From: Bacilli bacterium
GTDB taxonomy: Bacteria > Bacillota_I > Bacilli_A > RF39 > UBA660
Assembly: GCA_900772095.1 (NCBI GenBank)
Contig: CAAGQJ010000012.1
Location: 1-64,000, forward strand
Reading direction: 5' to 3'
Length of the DNA stretch: 64,000 nucleotides
Position numbers and translations under genes: made by a program. The notes beneath the pieces are model-generated. The model ran no database searches and was not told where the DNA came from. It was given only the letters and a program-made list of their open reading frames with translations. Below, in pieces: positions 26,174 to 35,508 of the stretch. Position 1 is the first letter of the stretch. Each line of letters starts with the position of its first letter.

Positions 26174-27088
26174 ATGGATACTAGAGTTAAAAAAGGGGAA
26201 AAAATTAATAAGGAGTTAAAGTTAAGAGAAAGGCAAGAAAAAAAAGAGAAAAGGAGAAAAAGAAGAAGAAAAGTGTTTATTATATTTATATTATTACTTG
26301 GGATTTTTCTTATCTATTCTAGATATGTTGAACCTAGTATGCTTTTTGTTAATGAGCATAAACTTACATCAAATGAGATTTCTGATAGTTTTCATGGAAT
26401 AAAAATAGTACATTTTTCTGATTTACATTATGGCTCTACTATAGATGAGGATAATATAGGTAAAGTTGTTAATAAGATAAATGATTTGAAACCTGATATA
26501 GTTGTTTTTACTGGGGATTTGTTTTTTGAATCTTATGAGATGTCTAGTGATGATATTAAGGCATTAAGTGATGCTTTAAATAAGATTAATAGTAAACTTG
26601 GGAAGTATGCAATATATGGTAATCATGATTATTATAGGGATGATTTTTTGGAGGTTTTAAATAAGACTGATTTTAAATTATTGGTTAATGATTATGATAT
26701 TATATATAATAATGATAATAATCCTATTTTAATTTACGGGGTTGATGATATATTATATGGTAACCCTATTTTGGATAAGCTTAATGATGATAAGATAAAA
26801 GATATTGATTATAGAATAGTGCTTGCTCATGAGGGTGATTATGTTGATGAAATATTAAATTATGATGTAGATTTAATCTTAAGTGGACATTCTCATAATG
26901 GGCAAATTAATATACCATATTTAGTATCGCTTTGTTTACCTGATGGTGCTAAGGAGTATTATAAACCATATTATAAAGTTAATAATACTGATATATATAT
27001 TTCTAATGGTATTGGTACTAGTATATTTAAGCTTAGATTTGGTTCTATACCTAGTATAAATTTATATAGATTAAATAAGGAAAAATAG
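26174..27088 (+). CDS. membrane-anchored metallophosphoesterase (YkuE/YaeI type)
   Basis: 304 residues. A strongly basic N-terminus (Lys/Arg/Glu run, ~1-35), one membrane helix (~36-53), then a calcineurin-like phosphoesterase domain with all metal motifs: HFSDLHYGS, GDLFFE, GNHDYY and LSGHSHNGQI. Family members cleave phosphodiester or phosphomonoester bonds, for example of lipid or wall precursors, at the membrane. ATG at 26174 uses GGTGGT inside the end of the CPBP gene. Confidence 0.92.
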   Translation: MDTRVKKGEKINKELKLRERQEKKEKRRKRRRKVFIIFILLLGIFLIYSRYVEPSMLFVNEHKLTSNEISDSFHGIKIVHFSDLHYGSTIDEDNIGKVVNKINDLKPDIVVFTGDLFFESYEMSSDDIKALSDALNKINSKLGKYAIYGNHDYYRDDFLEVLNKTDFKLLVNDYDIIYNNDNNPILIYGVDDILYGNPILDKLNDDKIKDIDYRIVLAHEGDYVDEILNYDVDLILSGHSHNGQINIPYLVSLCLPDGAKEYYKPYYKVNNTDIYISNGIGTSIFKLRFGSIPSINLYRLNKEK

Positions 27089-27100
27089 TTTCCTTTTTTG
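27077..27100 (+). terminator. terminator of the CPBP-phosphoesterase operon
   Basis: Stem AAGGAAA (27077-27083) with TTTCCTT (27089-27095), 5-nt loop, then T residues. It covers the stop codon at 27086-27088. Confidence 0.7.
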
Positions 27101-27146
27101 TTTCATGTTTTTATGATTTGCATAAACTAATATAGGAGGAAATATT

Positions 27147-27560
27147 ATGAATAACCAGTTTTATACTATGTACCCTTATATGAATAGTGTTCCTACGCGT
27201 GCTATTGGTGCTTTTGGTCCAGCTAGTGTTGCTCCTGTTCGTAGTGGTGGTCTTCTTTCTTCTTTATTTGGTAGTAGAGCAGTTGCTCCTACTCTTGCAA
27301 CTGGTGCTAAAACGTTTTCTTTTACTAATCTTTTAAATGGGGCTTCTAAGACACTTGGTGTTATTAATCAGGCAATACCGGTAGTATATCAAATTAAACC
27401 TATTTGGAATAATGCAAAGACTATGTTTAGGGTTGCTAAGGAACTTGGAAAGGCTCCAGATAAGGATACTACTAAAGTGGAAAATAATAGTAATAATAAA
27501 GTAAGTAATTCTAGTGATACAAGTAATTCTAATAATAGTTCACCACAATTTTTTATATAA
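27147..27560 (+). CDS. YqfQ/VrrA-like protein
   Basis: 137 residues. A Pro/Gly/Ala-rich start (YPYMNSVPTRAIGAFGP) with GGLLSSLFGS is followed by the diagnostic core LLNGASKTLGVINQAIPVVY and IKPIWNNAKTMFRVAKELGK, which matches the YqfQ/VrrA pattern 'vLknaQ...P.iqQYGP.vkNlP.m.ki.kel'. The tail is low complexity Asn/Ser. In Bacillus yqfQ lies next to trmK-sigA-dnaG, exactly the neighbours here. The gene is linked to spores but has no known mechanism. Ribosome site AGGAGG. Confidence 0.75.
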   Translation: MNNQFYTMYPYMNSVPTRAIGAFGPASVAPVRSGGLLSSLFGSRAVAPTLATGAKTFSFTNLLNGASKTLGVINQAIPVVYQIKPIWNNAKTMFRVAKELGKAPDKDTTKVENNSNNKVSNSSDTSNSNNSSPQFFI

Positions 27561-27561
27561 A

Positions 27562-27593
27562 AAAATTAGTTAATTTTTCTAACTAATTTTTTT
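27562..27593. terminator. bidirectional terminator between the VrrA-like gene and trmK
   Basis: Stem AAAATTAGTTA (27562-27572) with TAACTAATTTT (27580-27590), 7-nt loop, with A and T runs on both sides so that each strand ends in U. Confidence 0.85.
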
Positions 27594-28228
27594 ATTTCTA
27601 TTTTGTTTTTTATTTTTTTGATTAAGTATTTATTTGATAAATGTTTATTAATGTTTATTAATTTATCTTTTTCATAATTTAAGTATTTTCTATATACTAA
27701 GTTATTATTTTTTGATATAGTTCCATATTTTAGGATGAAGTTATTATACTTTTGGTGTCCTTTTTTAAATAGAATTATGGGATAAAATTTATTATTTTCT
27801 AATACTATTTTTTCATTTTTTATGTAATAACCTTTTTTAGTAAATGTTTTTCTTAATAAGTAGTAATCATTGTTAGAAGAGATAATAATATTTTTAATAT
27901 TTTTTAGTTTGTTTTTATCTTTAAATATAATATTTAATATATTAGTAGTTCCCATACCTGATATTATTATTGTGTCTATATTATTATTTATGTTTTCTAT
28001 TCCATCTTGTAAAGTTAGAGTTATTTTATTTTCTAATCCGAATTTTTTTAGGTTTTTTTGGGCACTTTCTAAGGGTTTTGCTTTTATGTCAATTGCTTCT
28101 ATTGATATGTTATTTTTTGTTTGGTATAAATATATATCTAATAGTGCGTGGTCACATCCTACATCTATTATGTTAGTATTATCTTCTACTAGGGTTGCTA
28201 CTGTTTTTAATCTATTTGATATTTTCAT
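27566..28228 (-). CDS. trmK: tRNA (adenine22-N1)-methyltransferase TrmK
   Basis: 220 residues. Class I methyltransferase with the TrmK opening ISNRLKTVATLV and SAM motif I IDVGCDHALLDIYL, then EAIDIKAKPLESAQKNL and the catalytic-region IISGMGTTNILNII. It methylates A22 in the D loop of tRNAs. The C-terminal part is very Lys/Asn-rich and shorter than in Bacillus. Its ATG overlaps the rpoD stop by one nt (TAATG), so dnaG-rpoD-trmK is one operon. Confidence 0.93.
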   Translation of the reverse strand: MKISNRLKTVATLVEDNTNIIDVGCDHALLDIYLYQTKNNISIEAIDIKAKPLESAQKNLKKFGLENKITLTLQDGIENINNNIDTIIISGMGTTNILNIIFKDKNKLKNIKNIIISSNNDYYLLRKTFTKKGYYIKNEKIVLENNKFYPIILFKKGHQKYNNFILKYGTISKNNNLVYRKYLNYEKDKLININKHLSNKYLIKKIKNKIEIKKLVRKIN

Positions 28229-29310
28229 TAATCTGTTAAGAAGTCCTTTAATTTTTTACTTCTTGATGGATGACGCATTTTTCTTAGGGCTTTAGCCTCG
28301 ATTTGTCTTATTCTTTCTCTTGTTACTCCGAATATTTGTCCTACTTCTTCTAGGGTACGACATTGTCCATCTTCTAAACCGAATCTTAATTTTAATACTT
28401 TTTCTTCTCTTTCGGTTAGGGTTAGTAATACATTGTCTAGTTCTTCTTTTAGAAGTTCACTTGTAGCATATTCTTCTGGAGACATTGTTCTTTCATCTGG
28501 GACAAAATCTCCAAGGTGGGAGTCGTCTTCTTCTCCAATTGGAGTTTCAAGTGAAACTGGTTCTTGTGATATTTTCATTATTTCACGTATTTTATCTTCA
28601 CTTAGGTTCATTTTTTCTGCTAGTTCTTTTTCTGATGGTTCTCTATTTAATTCTTGAGTTAAGGTTCTTTGAACTCTTGCAAGTTTATTTATTGTTTCTA
28701 CCATGTGAACTGGTACTCTTATTGTTCTAGCTTGGTCTGCGATAGCACGTGTTATTGCTTGTCTTATCCACCATGTTGCGTATGTTGAAAATTTGTATCC
28801 TTTAGCAGGGTTAAATTTTTCTACTGCTTTCATTAAACCAATGTTTCCTTCTTGGATTAAATCAAGGAATGCCATACCGCGTCCTACATATCTTTTGGCA
28901 ATAGATACTACTAAACGAAGGTTAGATTCTGCTAAGATTCTTTTTGCATCTTCGTTTCCTTCTTCTACTTGTAAGGCATATTCATATTCTTCTTCAGATG
29001 TAAGTAAGTTAATTCTACCTATTTCTTTTAAATACATTCTTACTGGGTCATTGATTTTTATATCTTTATTATTAGATACTTCTTCAATTATGTCCCCACC
29101 TGTGGTATCATCGTTATCATCTTGGTCACTTGTTATTATTTCGATACCATTTTGAACAAACATGTTATATAAATCATCTAGGGAGTCGCTATCTGGTTCA
29201 ATTCCTTTTAATTCTTCTGCGATTTGTTCAAAAGTTATTTTCTTTTCTTTTAGACCTATTTCTAATAATCTTGCTTTTCTTTCTTCAAAAGATTTGATTT
29301 CATTAATCAT
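28228..29310 (-). CDS. rpoD: RNA polymerase primary sigma factor SigA
   Basis: 360 residues. Region 1.1-like N-terminus ([28 protein letters not shown]), 1.2 ([17 protein letters not shown]), region 2 with [33 protein letters not shown] split as conserved blocks, 2.4 [13 protein letters not shown], region 3, and 4.2 ending [20 protein letters not shown]. It recognises the TTGACA/TATAAT promoters seen throughout this window. The ATG at 29310 is nine nt after AGGAG; the ATG at 29319 directly abuts it and is unlikely. Overlaps dnaG by 8 nt. Confidence 0.98.
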   Translation of the reverse strand: MINEIKSFEERKARLLEIGLKEKKITFEQIAEELKGIEPDSDSLDDLYNMFVQNGIEIITSDQDDNDDTTGGDIIEEVSNNKDIKINDPVRMYLKEIGRINLLTSEEEYEYALQVEEGNEDAKRILAESNLRLVVSIAKRYVGRGMAFLDLIQEGNIGLMKAVEKFNPAKGYKFSTYATWWIRQAITRAIADQARTIRVPVHMVETINKLARVQRTLTQELNREPSEKELAEKMNLSEDKIREIMKISQEPVSLETPIGEEDDSHLGDFVPDERTMSPEEYATSELLKEELDNVLLTLTEREEKVLKLRFGLEDGQCRTLEEVGQIFGVTRERIRQIEAKALRKMRHPSRSKKLKDFLTD

Positions 29311-31030
29311 TAGATTCATCTCCTATTTTAAGTAATCTTATTTTTTCTGCGATAGCGATTTGTTTTTCAATATCTAGTTCTTTTTTTAACATTTCATTTA
29401 GCCTTTTTATTTCTTGGCTCTTATTGTACTCTTTTATTACTGAAATATACTCATCAATTACAGAAAAATTTGGGTTTTCATTTATTTCATATTTTAATAC
29501 TTCTTTTAAGTAGTCTTCTAGTGGTTTTTTATCATTTAAACTAGTAATAAAGTCTGCTAAAAGAAGGGAACCATGTTTTTTATAATAATAAATAATTTCG
29601 TTAGCTAGGAAACGTGCTTCTTTATATGGCATGTAATTTAGTTTTGTTTCATATATTTTTGTTACTTCATAGCTATTTAACATGTAATTTAAAAGTTCGT
29701 ACGTTGCTTTTTGATATTTATTTATTTTTTCTTGTTTTGGTGGTTCTTTTTTTAACGTTTCAATTTTACTATATTTTTGGACATTTTGCAACTTTTTTTT
29801 CAATATTTCTATATCTATATTAAACTCTAAGGATATTTTTTTTAATAATAGCTCTTGTTTTACGATGTCTTCTTCGTTTTTTATCTCTTGTAGGACTTCA
29901 TTTATGTACTCTGCTTTTTCATCTATATTTGTTAAATCTTTGCCTTCTTTTAGGTATTTTATTTTAAAGTCACTGAATGATAAGGGGTTATTATATAGTG
30001 AAAGGTATGATTTTTTGCCTTCTTTTAAAATGTATTCATCTGGGTCTAATCCATCTGTTAGTTTTATTACAAAAACATTGAAGTTATTTAATTCTAGTTC
30101 TTTTCCAACGTTATAAATGGCTTTTTGACCTGGAGCATCTCCATCTAGTGATATATAAATGTTGTTTGTTAGTCTTCTTAAAAGGGAAATTTGTTCTTTT
30201 GTTAATGAAGTTCCCATAAGTGCTACTACGTTTTCTATACCAATTGTGTGTAATCTTATTACATCCATAAAGCCTTCGACTAAGATTAGTTTTTTTTCTA
30301 TTCTAACGCGGTCTTTAGCATTGTAATAATTATATAAGTTTTCTCCTTTTTTGAAGATTGGGGTTTCTTTGGTATTTATATATTTTGAGTCTGAGTTAGT
30401 ATTGTAAATTCTTCCAGAAAAACCTACTGGTTTGTTTGATACATCGAATAAGGGAAACATTATTCTATTTACATATAAATCATGATTATTAGTACCTAGT
30501 CCGTAAGTTTCTATTTCTTTATTAGTGTAGCCTTTACTATTTAAAATTTTTGTTAGATTGTTTCTATCTGAAGTTGATAAACCTATTTTAAATGTTTTTA
30601 TTATTTCTTCATCGATACCTCTTTTGAGTAAGTATTCTCTAGCGCTTTTACCTAATGAGGAGTTTAAGTTATTTTGATACATTTTTAATGATATATCATA
30701 CATGTTATAGTATTTTTCGTATTTATTAGTTGTTTTTACATTTGTGTTTTTAAATTCTATACCTGCTTTTTGTGCAAGTAATGAAATAGCATCTTTGAAG
30801 TCTAGGTGTTCATAATCCATGACAAAGTTTATTACATTTCCACTTGCTCCGCATGAAAAGCATTTATATATTTGTTTTTCTTTGGAAACGCTCATACTTG
30901 GGTTAGTATCATCGTGGAAGGGACACACGCCAAAGTAGTTTTTTCCTTTTTTTGTTAATGGTATATATGATGATATAATGTCTACAATGTCACTTCTACT
31001 TCTTATTTCATTTATTTTGTTTTCTAGCAT
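29303..31030 (-). CDS. dnaG: DNA primase
   Basis: 575 residues. CHC2 zinc finger (Cys36, His39, Cys57, Cys60 in CPFHDD...[10 protein letters not shown]), then the TOPRIM catalytic core with [12 protein letters not shown] and [15 protein letters not shown], and a C-terminal helicase-binding region that is weakly conserved. It makes RNA primers for replication. First gene of the dnaG-rpoD-trmK operon, the classic macromolecular synthesis arrangement of Bacilli. Confidence 0.97.
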   Translation of the reverse strand: MLENKINEIRSRSDIVDIISSYIPLTKKGKNYFGVCPFHDDTNPSMSVSKEKQIYKCFSCGASGNVINFVMDYEHLDFKDAISLLAQKAGIEFKNTNVKTTNKYEKYYNMYDISLKMYQNNLNSSLGKSAREYLLKRGIDEEIIKTFKIGLSTSDRNNLTKILNSKGYTNKEIETYGLGTNNHDLYVNRIMFPLFDVSNKPVGFSGRIYNTNSDSKYINTKETPIFKKGENLYNYYNAKDRVRIEKKLILVEGFMDVIRLHTIGIENVVALMGTSLTKEQISLLRRLTNNIYISLDGDAPGQKAIYNVGKELELNNFNVFVIKLTDGLDPDEYILKEGKKSYLSLYNNPLSFSDFKIKYLKEGKDLTNIDEKAEYINEVLQEIKNEEDIVKQELLLKKISLEFNIDIEILKKKLQNVQKYSKIETLKKEPPKQEKINKYQKATYELLNYMLNSYEVTKIYETKLNYMPYKEARFLANEIIYYYKKHGSLLLADFITSLNDKKPLEDYLKEVLKYEINENPNFSVIDEYISVIKEYNKSQEIKRLNEMLKKELDIEKQIAIAEKIRLLKIGDESND

Positions 31031-31079
31031 TATATCACCTCTTTTTCTTTTATTATACTACAAAAAAATGATAAGTAAA

Positions 31080-31110
31080 GTAAAGAAAAAGAAACATTTT
31101 TGTTTCTTTT
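31080..31110 (-). terminator. terminator of the L,D-transpeptidase gene
   Basis: Minus-strand stem AAAAGAAAC with GTTTCTTTT (31102-31110 and 31087-31095), loop of 6, then CTTT. It lies downstream of the L,D-transpeptidase and upstream of the dnaG promoter region. Confidence 0.7.
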
Positions 31111-31133
31111 GGTATCTTTTAGTTAATATTTTG

Positions 31134-32126
31134 TTACTTTATATATACTGGTGTTCCTACTTTCACATATTCGTATAGCTTTTTTACTGCTTCTGTTGGA
31201 GTATTTATGCAACCATGACTTCCTTCAGTTAGATATAAGTTGCTTCCGAAGGTGCTTCTCCATGATGCATCATGGATACCATAGGCTCTTCCAATAAAGG
31301 CAATCCAGTAGCTTACAAAGCTTTCATAATCTTCACCTTTTAAAATAGTATTTCTTGCTTTTCCAGTTACTTTGAAGTCTCCTTTTGGGGTTGGAGTTTT
31401 TGGTTTACCTGTTGTTACATCAGTACTTATTATTAGTTTGTCGTTTTCATAATAATATAATTTTTGTTCTTCTATAGATATTTTTATATAGGAACTTTTA
31501 ATGTCTTTTTCTCTTTTATTTATTATTATTTCTGGTTTGTTGTATATTTTTTTGTTTTTTACTTCTACTGTTATGGTTTTTGAAGTAGTGTTATTGTTTG
31601 AATCTGTTACTTTATATGTTATTTTATAAGTACCTGCTTTTTTAGTATTAACATTATTTGTTATTTCTACTTTGCTTGTTAAGTCTCCATCATAGTTATC
31701 TTTTGCTTTGTATGTTGGTAAACTTAATTTATCATTTACTGTGATTGTTACTTTGTCCTTGCTATTTACTGTTAATACTGGTTTTTCATTATCTATTATA
31801 TTTATTTTTCTTGTTAAGGTTTTTTTGTTATAGAATATATTTGATTTTAGTATATACTCTATTTTATAATTTCCTACTTTGTTAATATCTACATTGTAGT
31901 TAACTTTTACTTTGTTTTTTAAATCTATGCTACCAAAGTTTGCTTCATATCCTTGTTCTTCGTATTTGCCACCATATTCAATATTAATATTTTCTTCTCC
32001 AATTAGTTTGAAATTAGTTTTTTTTATGTAGTATTCTCTTAAGCATATATATACTAGAAATATAATTATTATTGATAATGTTATATACATGATTTTTATA
32101 AATTTTTTATATTTTTCTTTTTTCAT
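31134..32126 (-). CDS. L,D-transpeptidase (YkuD) with two Ig-like domains
   Basis: 330 residues. Membrane anchor (~12-28), two bacterial Ig-like DUF5011-type domains (~42-110, ~114-190; both with the KVGNYKIEY or KAGTYKITY pattern) and a C-terminal YkuD domain (~211-330). The catalytic motif is intact: HDASWRSTFG, then SHGCINTP with Cys306. It should form 3-3 peptidoglycan cross-links or attach proteins to the wall. ATG lies one nt after the stop of the HerA-like gene (TAATATG) with no strong ribosome site, so translation is probably coupled. Confidence 0.93.
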   Translation of the reverse strand: MKKEKYKKFIKIMYITLSIIIIFLVYICLREYYIKKTNFKLIGEENINIEYGGKYEEQGYEANFGSIDLKNKVKVNYNVDINKVGNYKIEYILKSNIFYNKKTLTRKINIIDNEKPVLTVNSKDKVTITVNDKLSLPTYKAKDNYDGDLTSKVEITNNVNTKKAGTYKITYKVTDSNNNTTSKTITVEVKNKKIYNKPEIIINKREKDIKSSYIKISIEEQKLYYYENDKLIISTDVTTGKPKTPTPKGDFKVTGKARNTILKGEDYESFVSYWIAFIGRAYGIHDASWRSTFGSNLYLTEGSHGCINTPTEAVKKLYEYVKVGTPVYIK

Positions 32127-32127
32127 A

Positions 32128-33870
32128 TTAATTATACCATGTTTCTATTATATCTACATTTCTACTATTAGGGGCTTTTTCTGGTAAGTCTATGTTTATT
32201 ATTATAGGCATTTTAAAGGATGAACCTGTTGCAATGCAGATACCTGGATAAAGAGTTTTTAATCTATCTATAGTGCATCCTGCTACTTCGGGAATTATTT
32301 GTTCTATAAAGTTTAAATCTTCTTTGTGGAACATTTTGAATATTAGGAAATTACTTGCTTGGGAAATTGTTATTTTTGATAGTTCTGATGGACTTTGAGA
32401 TATTAATCCAAGAAGAATACCATATTTTCTTCCTTCTTTTGCTATTCTATCGAATATATTGTATCCTAGAACCTCTACATCATTATCTTTTTGAACGTAT
32501 CTATGAGCTTCTTCTAAGATTATATGAATGGGAAATTGTGCTCTTGGGTTTAAATTAGTAGTAAAGTCAAATAACCATTTTGATAACATTTTTACTATTA
32601 CTTTTGCAAATCTATCATCTAATGAATTAATATTATAATTAATTACTTGGTATTTTTTGTTTTCTTTATCTATTAATAAATCGCATATATATTTATTTTT
32701 GTCTACAAAGTCATTGTATGTGAAGTATTCTTTTTTTTCGCTTTTTATTAGACTATCTAGTCTTACTTTTAAGATATTGGCATAGTCAAATACTTTATCA
32801 CTGTTTAATATTCCTTCAGATATAAGTGCAAATTCTAGAGCATCATAAAATTCCTCAATGGTGTAATAGATATTTTTTGGTCTGTTGTATTCAATATCTA
32901 ATTTAACAAATTTTTCTAGATATTTGCAGATTAAGTCTATATTTTGAATTTTTCCTTTTTCATCTACGAATAGACATTGTTTTATACTTATATTCCACCC
33001 ACCTTCAGTTAGAACTTTATCTAGGTTTATGTCTTTAGTATTAAATTTTGTTAATATTGAGACTATTTGTGTTCTTATTCTGTAATTAGTATTATTATAT
33101 ATAATATTTAGTAGGCATTTTGCTATTATGTCGTTTTTAAATTCTAGGACATCTTCTTCTTTTCCTTTGAAAATTGCTACTAAGTTTAATGCTTTATCTA
33201 TGATTGATAACTGGCTATGTTGTTCAGCATTAAGTAGTAGTGCTATGTCATCTGTATCAAGTAAGTAAAAGGGAATTCTTAGTTTTTCGTCTTTACTAGA
33301 AAGATCTGTTGTTATTAGTTTGTAATTTATGTTATTGAATTTTTTTGAGATTTCGGTAAAGCAATTTTTATATTCTCCATAGACATCAAATATGAAGAAG
33401 TTACTTTTAAATGGTGATTTTTCCCCTTCACTAAATATTTTTTCAATAATGCTTGCAACTGCATAGGATTTGCCACTTCCTGTGTTGCCTAGGATTGCAA
33501 AGTGATTACTAAAGAATTTATTTATATTTAGTCCTATGTGATAGTTATCGTATATGTAACTTGTTCCTATTTTTAGTGTTTCTTTATTTTCTGTGAAAAT
33601 GGTATCTAATTCTTCTTTAGTGATTAGTGATATTTGTGAATTAAAGTTTGGTTTTATAATGTCTCCAAATGTGAATTTGTTATCTTCTAGAAATCCTAAT
33701 AGATAGCATTCTGCTACTGTGTTATTTATGGAATAGATTTCTCCGACGAATTTTTTTCCATCGTTAAAAACTATGTATTTATTTAGCAAGTTTTGATTTT
33801 GTGCTTCATTTGGGTTTATTTCTATTGTTATTTTTTTACTATCAATACCTGTTATTCTACCTTCAATCAT
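32128..33870 (-). CDS. HerA/DUF87-type ATPase
   Basis: 580 residues. N-terminal beta-barrel HAS-like domain (~1-85), then a RecA-like motor with Walker A GNTGSGKS (128-135) and a Walker B-type IHIILEEAHRYV near residue 450, followed by IAKEGRKYGILLGLISQSP. These are the motifs of HerA-family hexameric DNA translocases. The usual partner nuclease NurA is not in the window. The gene lies between yqeH and the L,D-transpeptidase, so its role, whether DNA end processing, segregation or defence, is open. Ribosome site AGAGGT. Confidence 0.85.
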   Translation of the reverse strand: MIEGRITGIDSKKITIEINPNEAQNQNLLNKYIVFNDGKKFVGEIYSINNTVAECYLLGFLEDNKFTFGDIIKPNFNSQISLITKEELDTIFTENKETLKIGTSYIYDNYHIGLNINKFFSNHFAILGNTGSGKSYAVASIIEKIFSEGEKSPFKSNFFIFDVYGEYKNCFTEISKKFNNINYKLITTDLSSKDEKLRIPFYLLDTDDIALLLNAEQHSQLSIIDKALNLVAIFKGKEEDVLEFKNDIIAKCLLNIIYNNTNYRIRTQIVSILTKFNTKDINLDKVLTEGGWNISIKQCLFVDEKGKIQNIDLICKYLEKFVKLDIEYNRPKNIYYTIEEFYDALEFALISEGILNSDKVFDYANILKVRLDSLIKSEKKEYFTYNDFVDKNKYICDLLIDKENKKYQVINYNINSLDDRFAKVIVKMLSKWLFDFTTNLNPRAQFPIHIILEEAHRYVQKDNDVEVLGYNIFDRIAKEGRKYGILLGLISQSPSELSKITISQASNFLIFKMFHKEDLNFIEQIIPEVAGCTIDRLKTLYPGICIATGSSFKMPIIINIDLPEKAPNSRNVDIIETWYN

Positions 33871-33893
33871 ATTTATACCTCTTTTTCTTTTTA

Positions 33894-34895
33894 TTATATT
33901 AGTGATTTTCTAGTCCAGATTTCAACATCTTTGTCTATATAAATATTTAGTTTTGCATCAAATACTATTTTTATAAAACCTAAACCATTTATTACTAAAT
34001 CGTGATTAAATTTTACATCTATTTGTCTTTGAGATAGGTCTTTTAAGGTGTTGTTTCTTTTGCTATTTATTCTTTTTATGTTTAAATCATTTGACATAAA
34101 TATTGTAAAACTATTTTTTTCTCCTTCTTCATAATCAATTCTTAATATGTCTTCGATTACTAATGAGGTTCCTTTTTTTAATTGATATGTTTTTGGTTTT
34201 ATTTCTTTTTTAGGGGATATTTTTTTTACTTGTTTTGAACTGGAAAAGTTTAAGATATTGCCTTCTTCTACTAAGCCAGGGGTATCTATTAGAAAATAGT
34301 CTTTTATGGGAATTTTTATCTCACTTAAAGTAGTTGATGACATTGGCGACATAGTTATTTTGCCTTCTTCTATGGAGTAATTATTTATTATTTTGTTTAT
34401 TAACGTGCTTTTTCCTGCATTTGTTGAACCTACTACGTAAACGTTTTTAGTAGTTTTAGTTTTATCTATTAATTTCATTAATTTATCTAAATTATAATTT
34501 TTGTAAGCACTTATTAGGATAACATCTAAAAATGGTAGGTCTTGTTCTTTGAAATAGTTAATTATTTTTTCTTCTTTAATTGATAATGGCAATACATCTT
34601 TTTTATTTAATACTAAAATTATTTTATTGTTTACTAGGTAATCTTTATATTTTTTTATATCACTTGGAACAGATAAAATATCTACAACAAAGAGTACTAA
34701 GGCTCTTGTTTTTCCTATATTTTTTAGTATTTCTATGTATTCTTCGTTTGATTTAGTTACAAACTCATATTCTCCGTAGTTAATCATTCTAAAGCATCTT
34801 TTACAATAATCATTTCTTAAATCAGTTGTATATCCTTCTAGTAAAATATTGTTGTTTTGCAGTGTTACTCCGCATCCAATACATTTTTTATTCAT
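33894..34895 (-). CDS. yqeH: ribosome biogenesis GTPase YqeH
   Basis: 333 residues. N-terminal four-Cys zinc finger (Cys5, Cys8, Cys31, Cys34), then a circularly permuted GTPase domain with motif order G4 NKKD (97-100), G1 GSTNAGKS (156-163), G3 DTPG (204-207), diagnostic of the YqeH/YlqF group. The C-terminal treble-clef-like domain binds RNA. YqeH is needed for 30S assembly in Bacillus. Overlaps yqeG by 8 nt; ribosome site AAGGGGA. Confidence 0.95.
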   Translation of the reverse strand: MNKKCIGCGVTLQNNNILLEGYTTDLRNDYCKRCFRMINYGEYEFVTKSNEEYIEILKNIGKTRALVLFVVDILSVPSDIKKYKDYLVNNKIILVLNKKDVLPLSIKEEKIINYFKEQDLPFLDVILISAYKNYNLDKLMKLIDKTKTTKNVYVVGSTNAGKSTLINKIINNYSIEEGKITMSPMSSTTLSEIKIPIKDYFLIDTPGLVEEGNILNFSSSKQVKKISPKKEIKPKTYQLKKGTSLVIEDILRIDYEEGEKNSFTIFMSNDLNIKRINSKRNNTLKDLSQRQIDVKFNHDLVINGLGFIKIVFDAKLNIYIDKDVEIWTRKSLI

Positions 34896-35388
34896 AATAA
34901 TTTCCCCTTTTTGTACCTTGTTTTTTAAATATTTTGTTTTCTATTAAACGATTTATTTTGGTAAATATTAATTCTTTGTTTTCAAAAGGGTCTACTAAAA
35001 TAGTATAATAGTTGTTTTTATTACCGCCATATATATCTGTTAATAATTGGTCTCCAATCATACAGGTTTTTTCGTTTTCTATATTAGTATGCTTTTTTAT
35101 CTTATTAAATCCTAATTTAAATGGTTTGCATGAAGCATGAATATATTTTAAACTTAGTTTTTGGCAGAAATTATGTAATTTATTTTTCTTTAAAGTGTTA
35201 GAAACAATAATAATTTCAAAGTCTTTTTTTAGTTTAGTAAAAAAATCTTGTAAATCTAGGTTAGTATTTTTTGATATTAGAGTGTTATCAAAATCAAATA
35301 GTAGAAGTTTAATTCCTAGATTTTTTAATTTATCATAGTTAATACTTTGAACATCTTTTACATACATATTTGGTAATAATTTATTCAT
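34888..35388 (-). CDS. yqeG: YqeG family HAD IIIA phosphatase
   Basis: 166 residues with HAD motifs: LLLFDFDNTLI (nucleophile Asp), IIVSNTLKK, and MIGDQLLTDIYGGN. The opening LLPNMYVKDVQSINYDKL is typical of YqeG. Related to mitochondrial phosphatidylglycerophosphatase GEP4, so a lipid phosphate substrate is possible. Start at 35388 follows AGGGTGA. yqeG-yqeH are adjacent in most Bacilli; the aroE-yhbY-nadD genes that usually follow are absent. Confidence 0.93.
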   Translation of the reverse strand: MNKLLPNMYVKDVQSINYDKLKNLGIKLLLFDFDNTLISKNTNLDLQDFFTKLKKDFEIIIVSNTLKKNKLHNFCQKLSLKYIHASCKPFKLGFNKIKKHTNIENEKTCMIGDQLLTDIYGGNKNNYYTILVDPFENKELIFTKINRLIENKIFKKQGTKRGNYYE

Positions 35389-35472
35389 CTTGTTCACCCT
35401 AGTATAATAATATCATAAATAGTAAAAAATAGATAGTTATTATTTTAAAATTATTATTAGTTTGATTTAGAA

Positions 35473-35502
35473 AAAAAACGTTAACTGATTAGTTAGCGTA
35501 TT
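35473..35502 (-). terminator. terminator of the two-repeat protein gene
   Basis: Minus-strand stem ACGCTAACT with AGTTAACGT (nine pairs, one G-U), 4-nt loop, followed by eight T. Confidence 0.85.
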
Positions 35503-35508
35503 TTTTGT

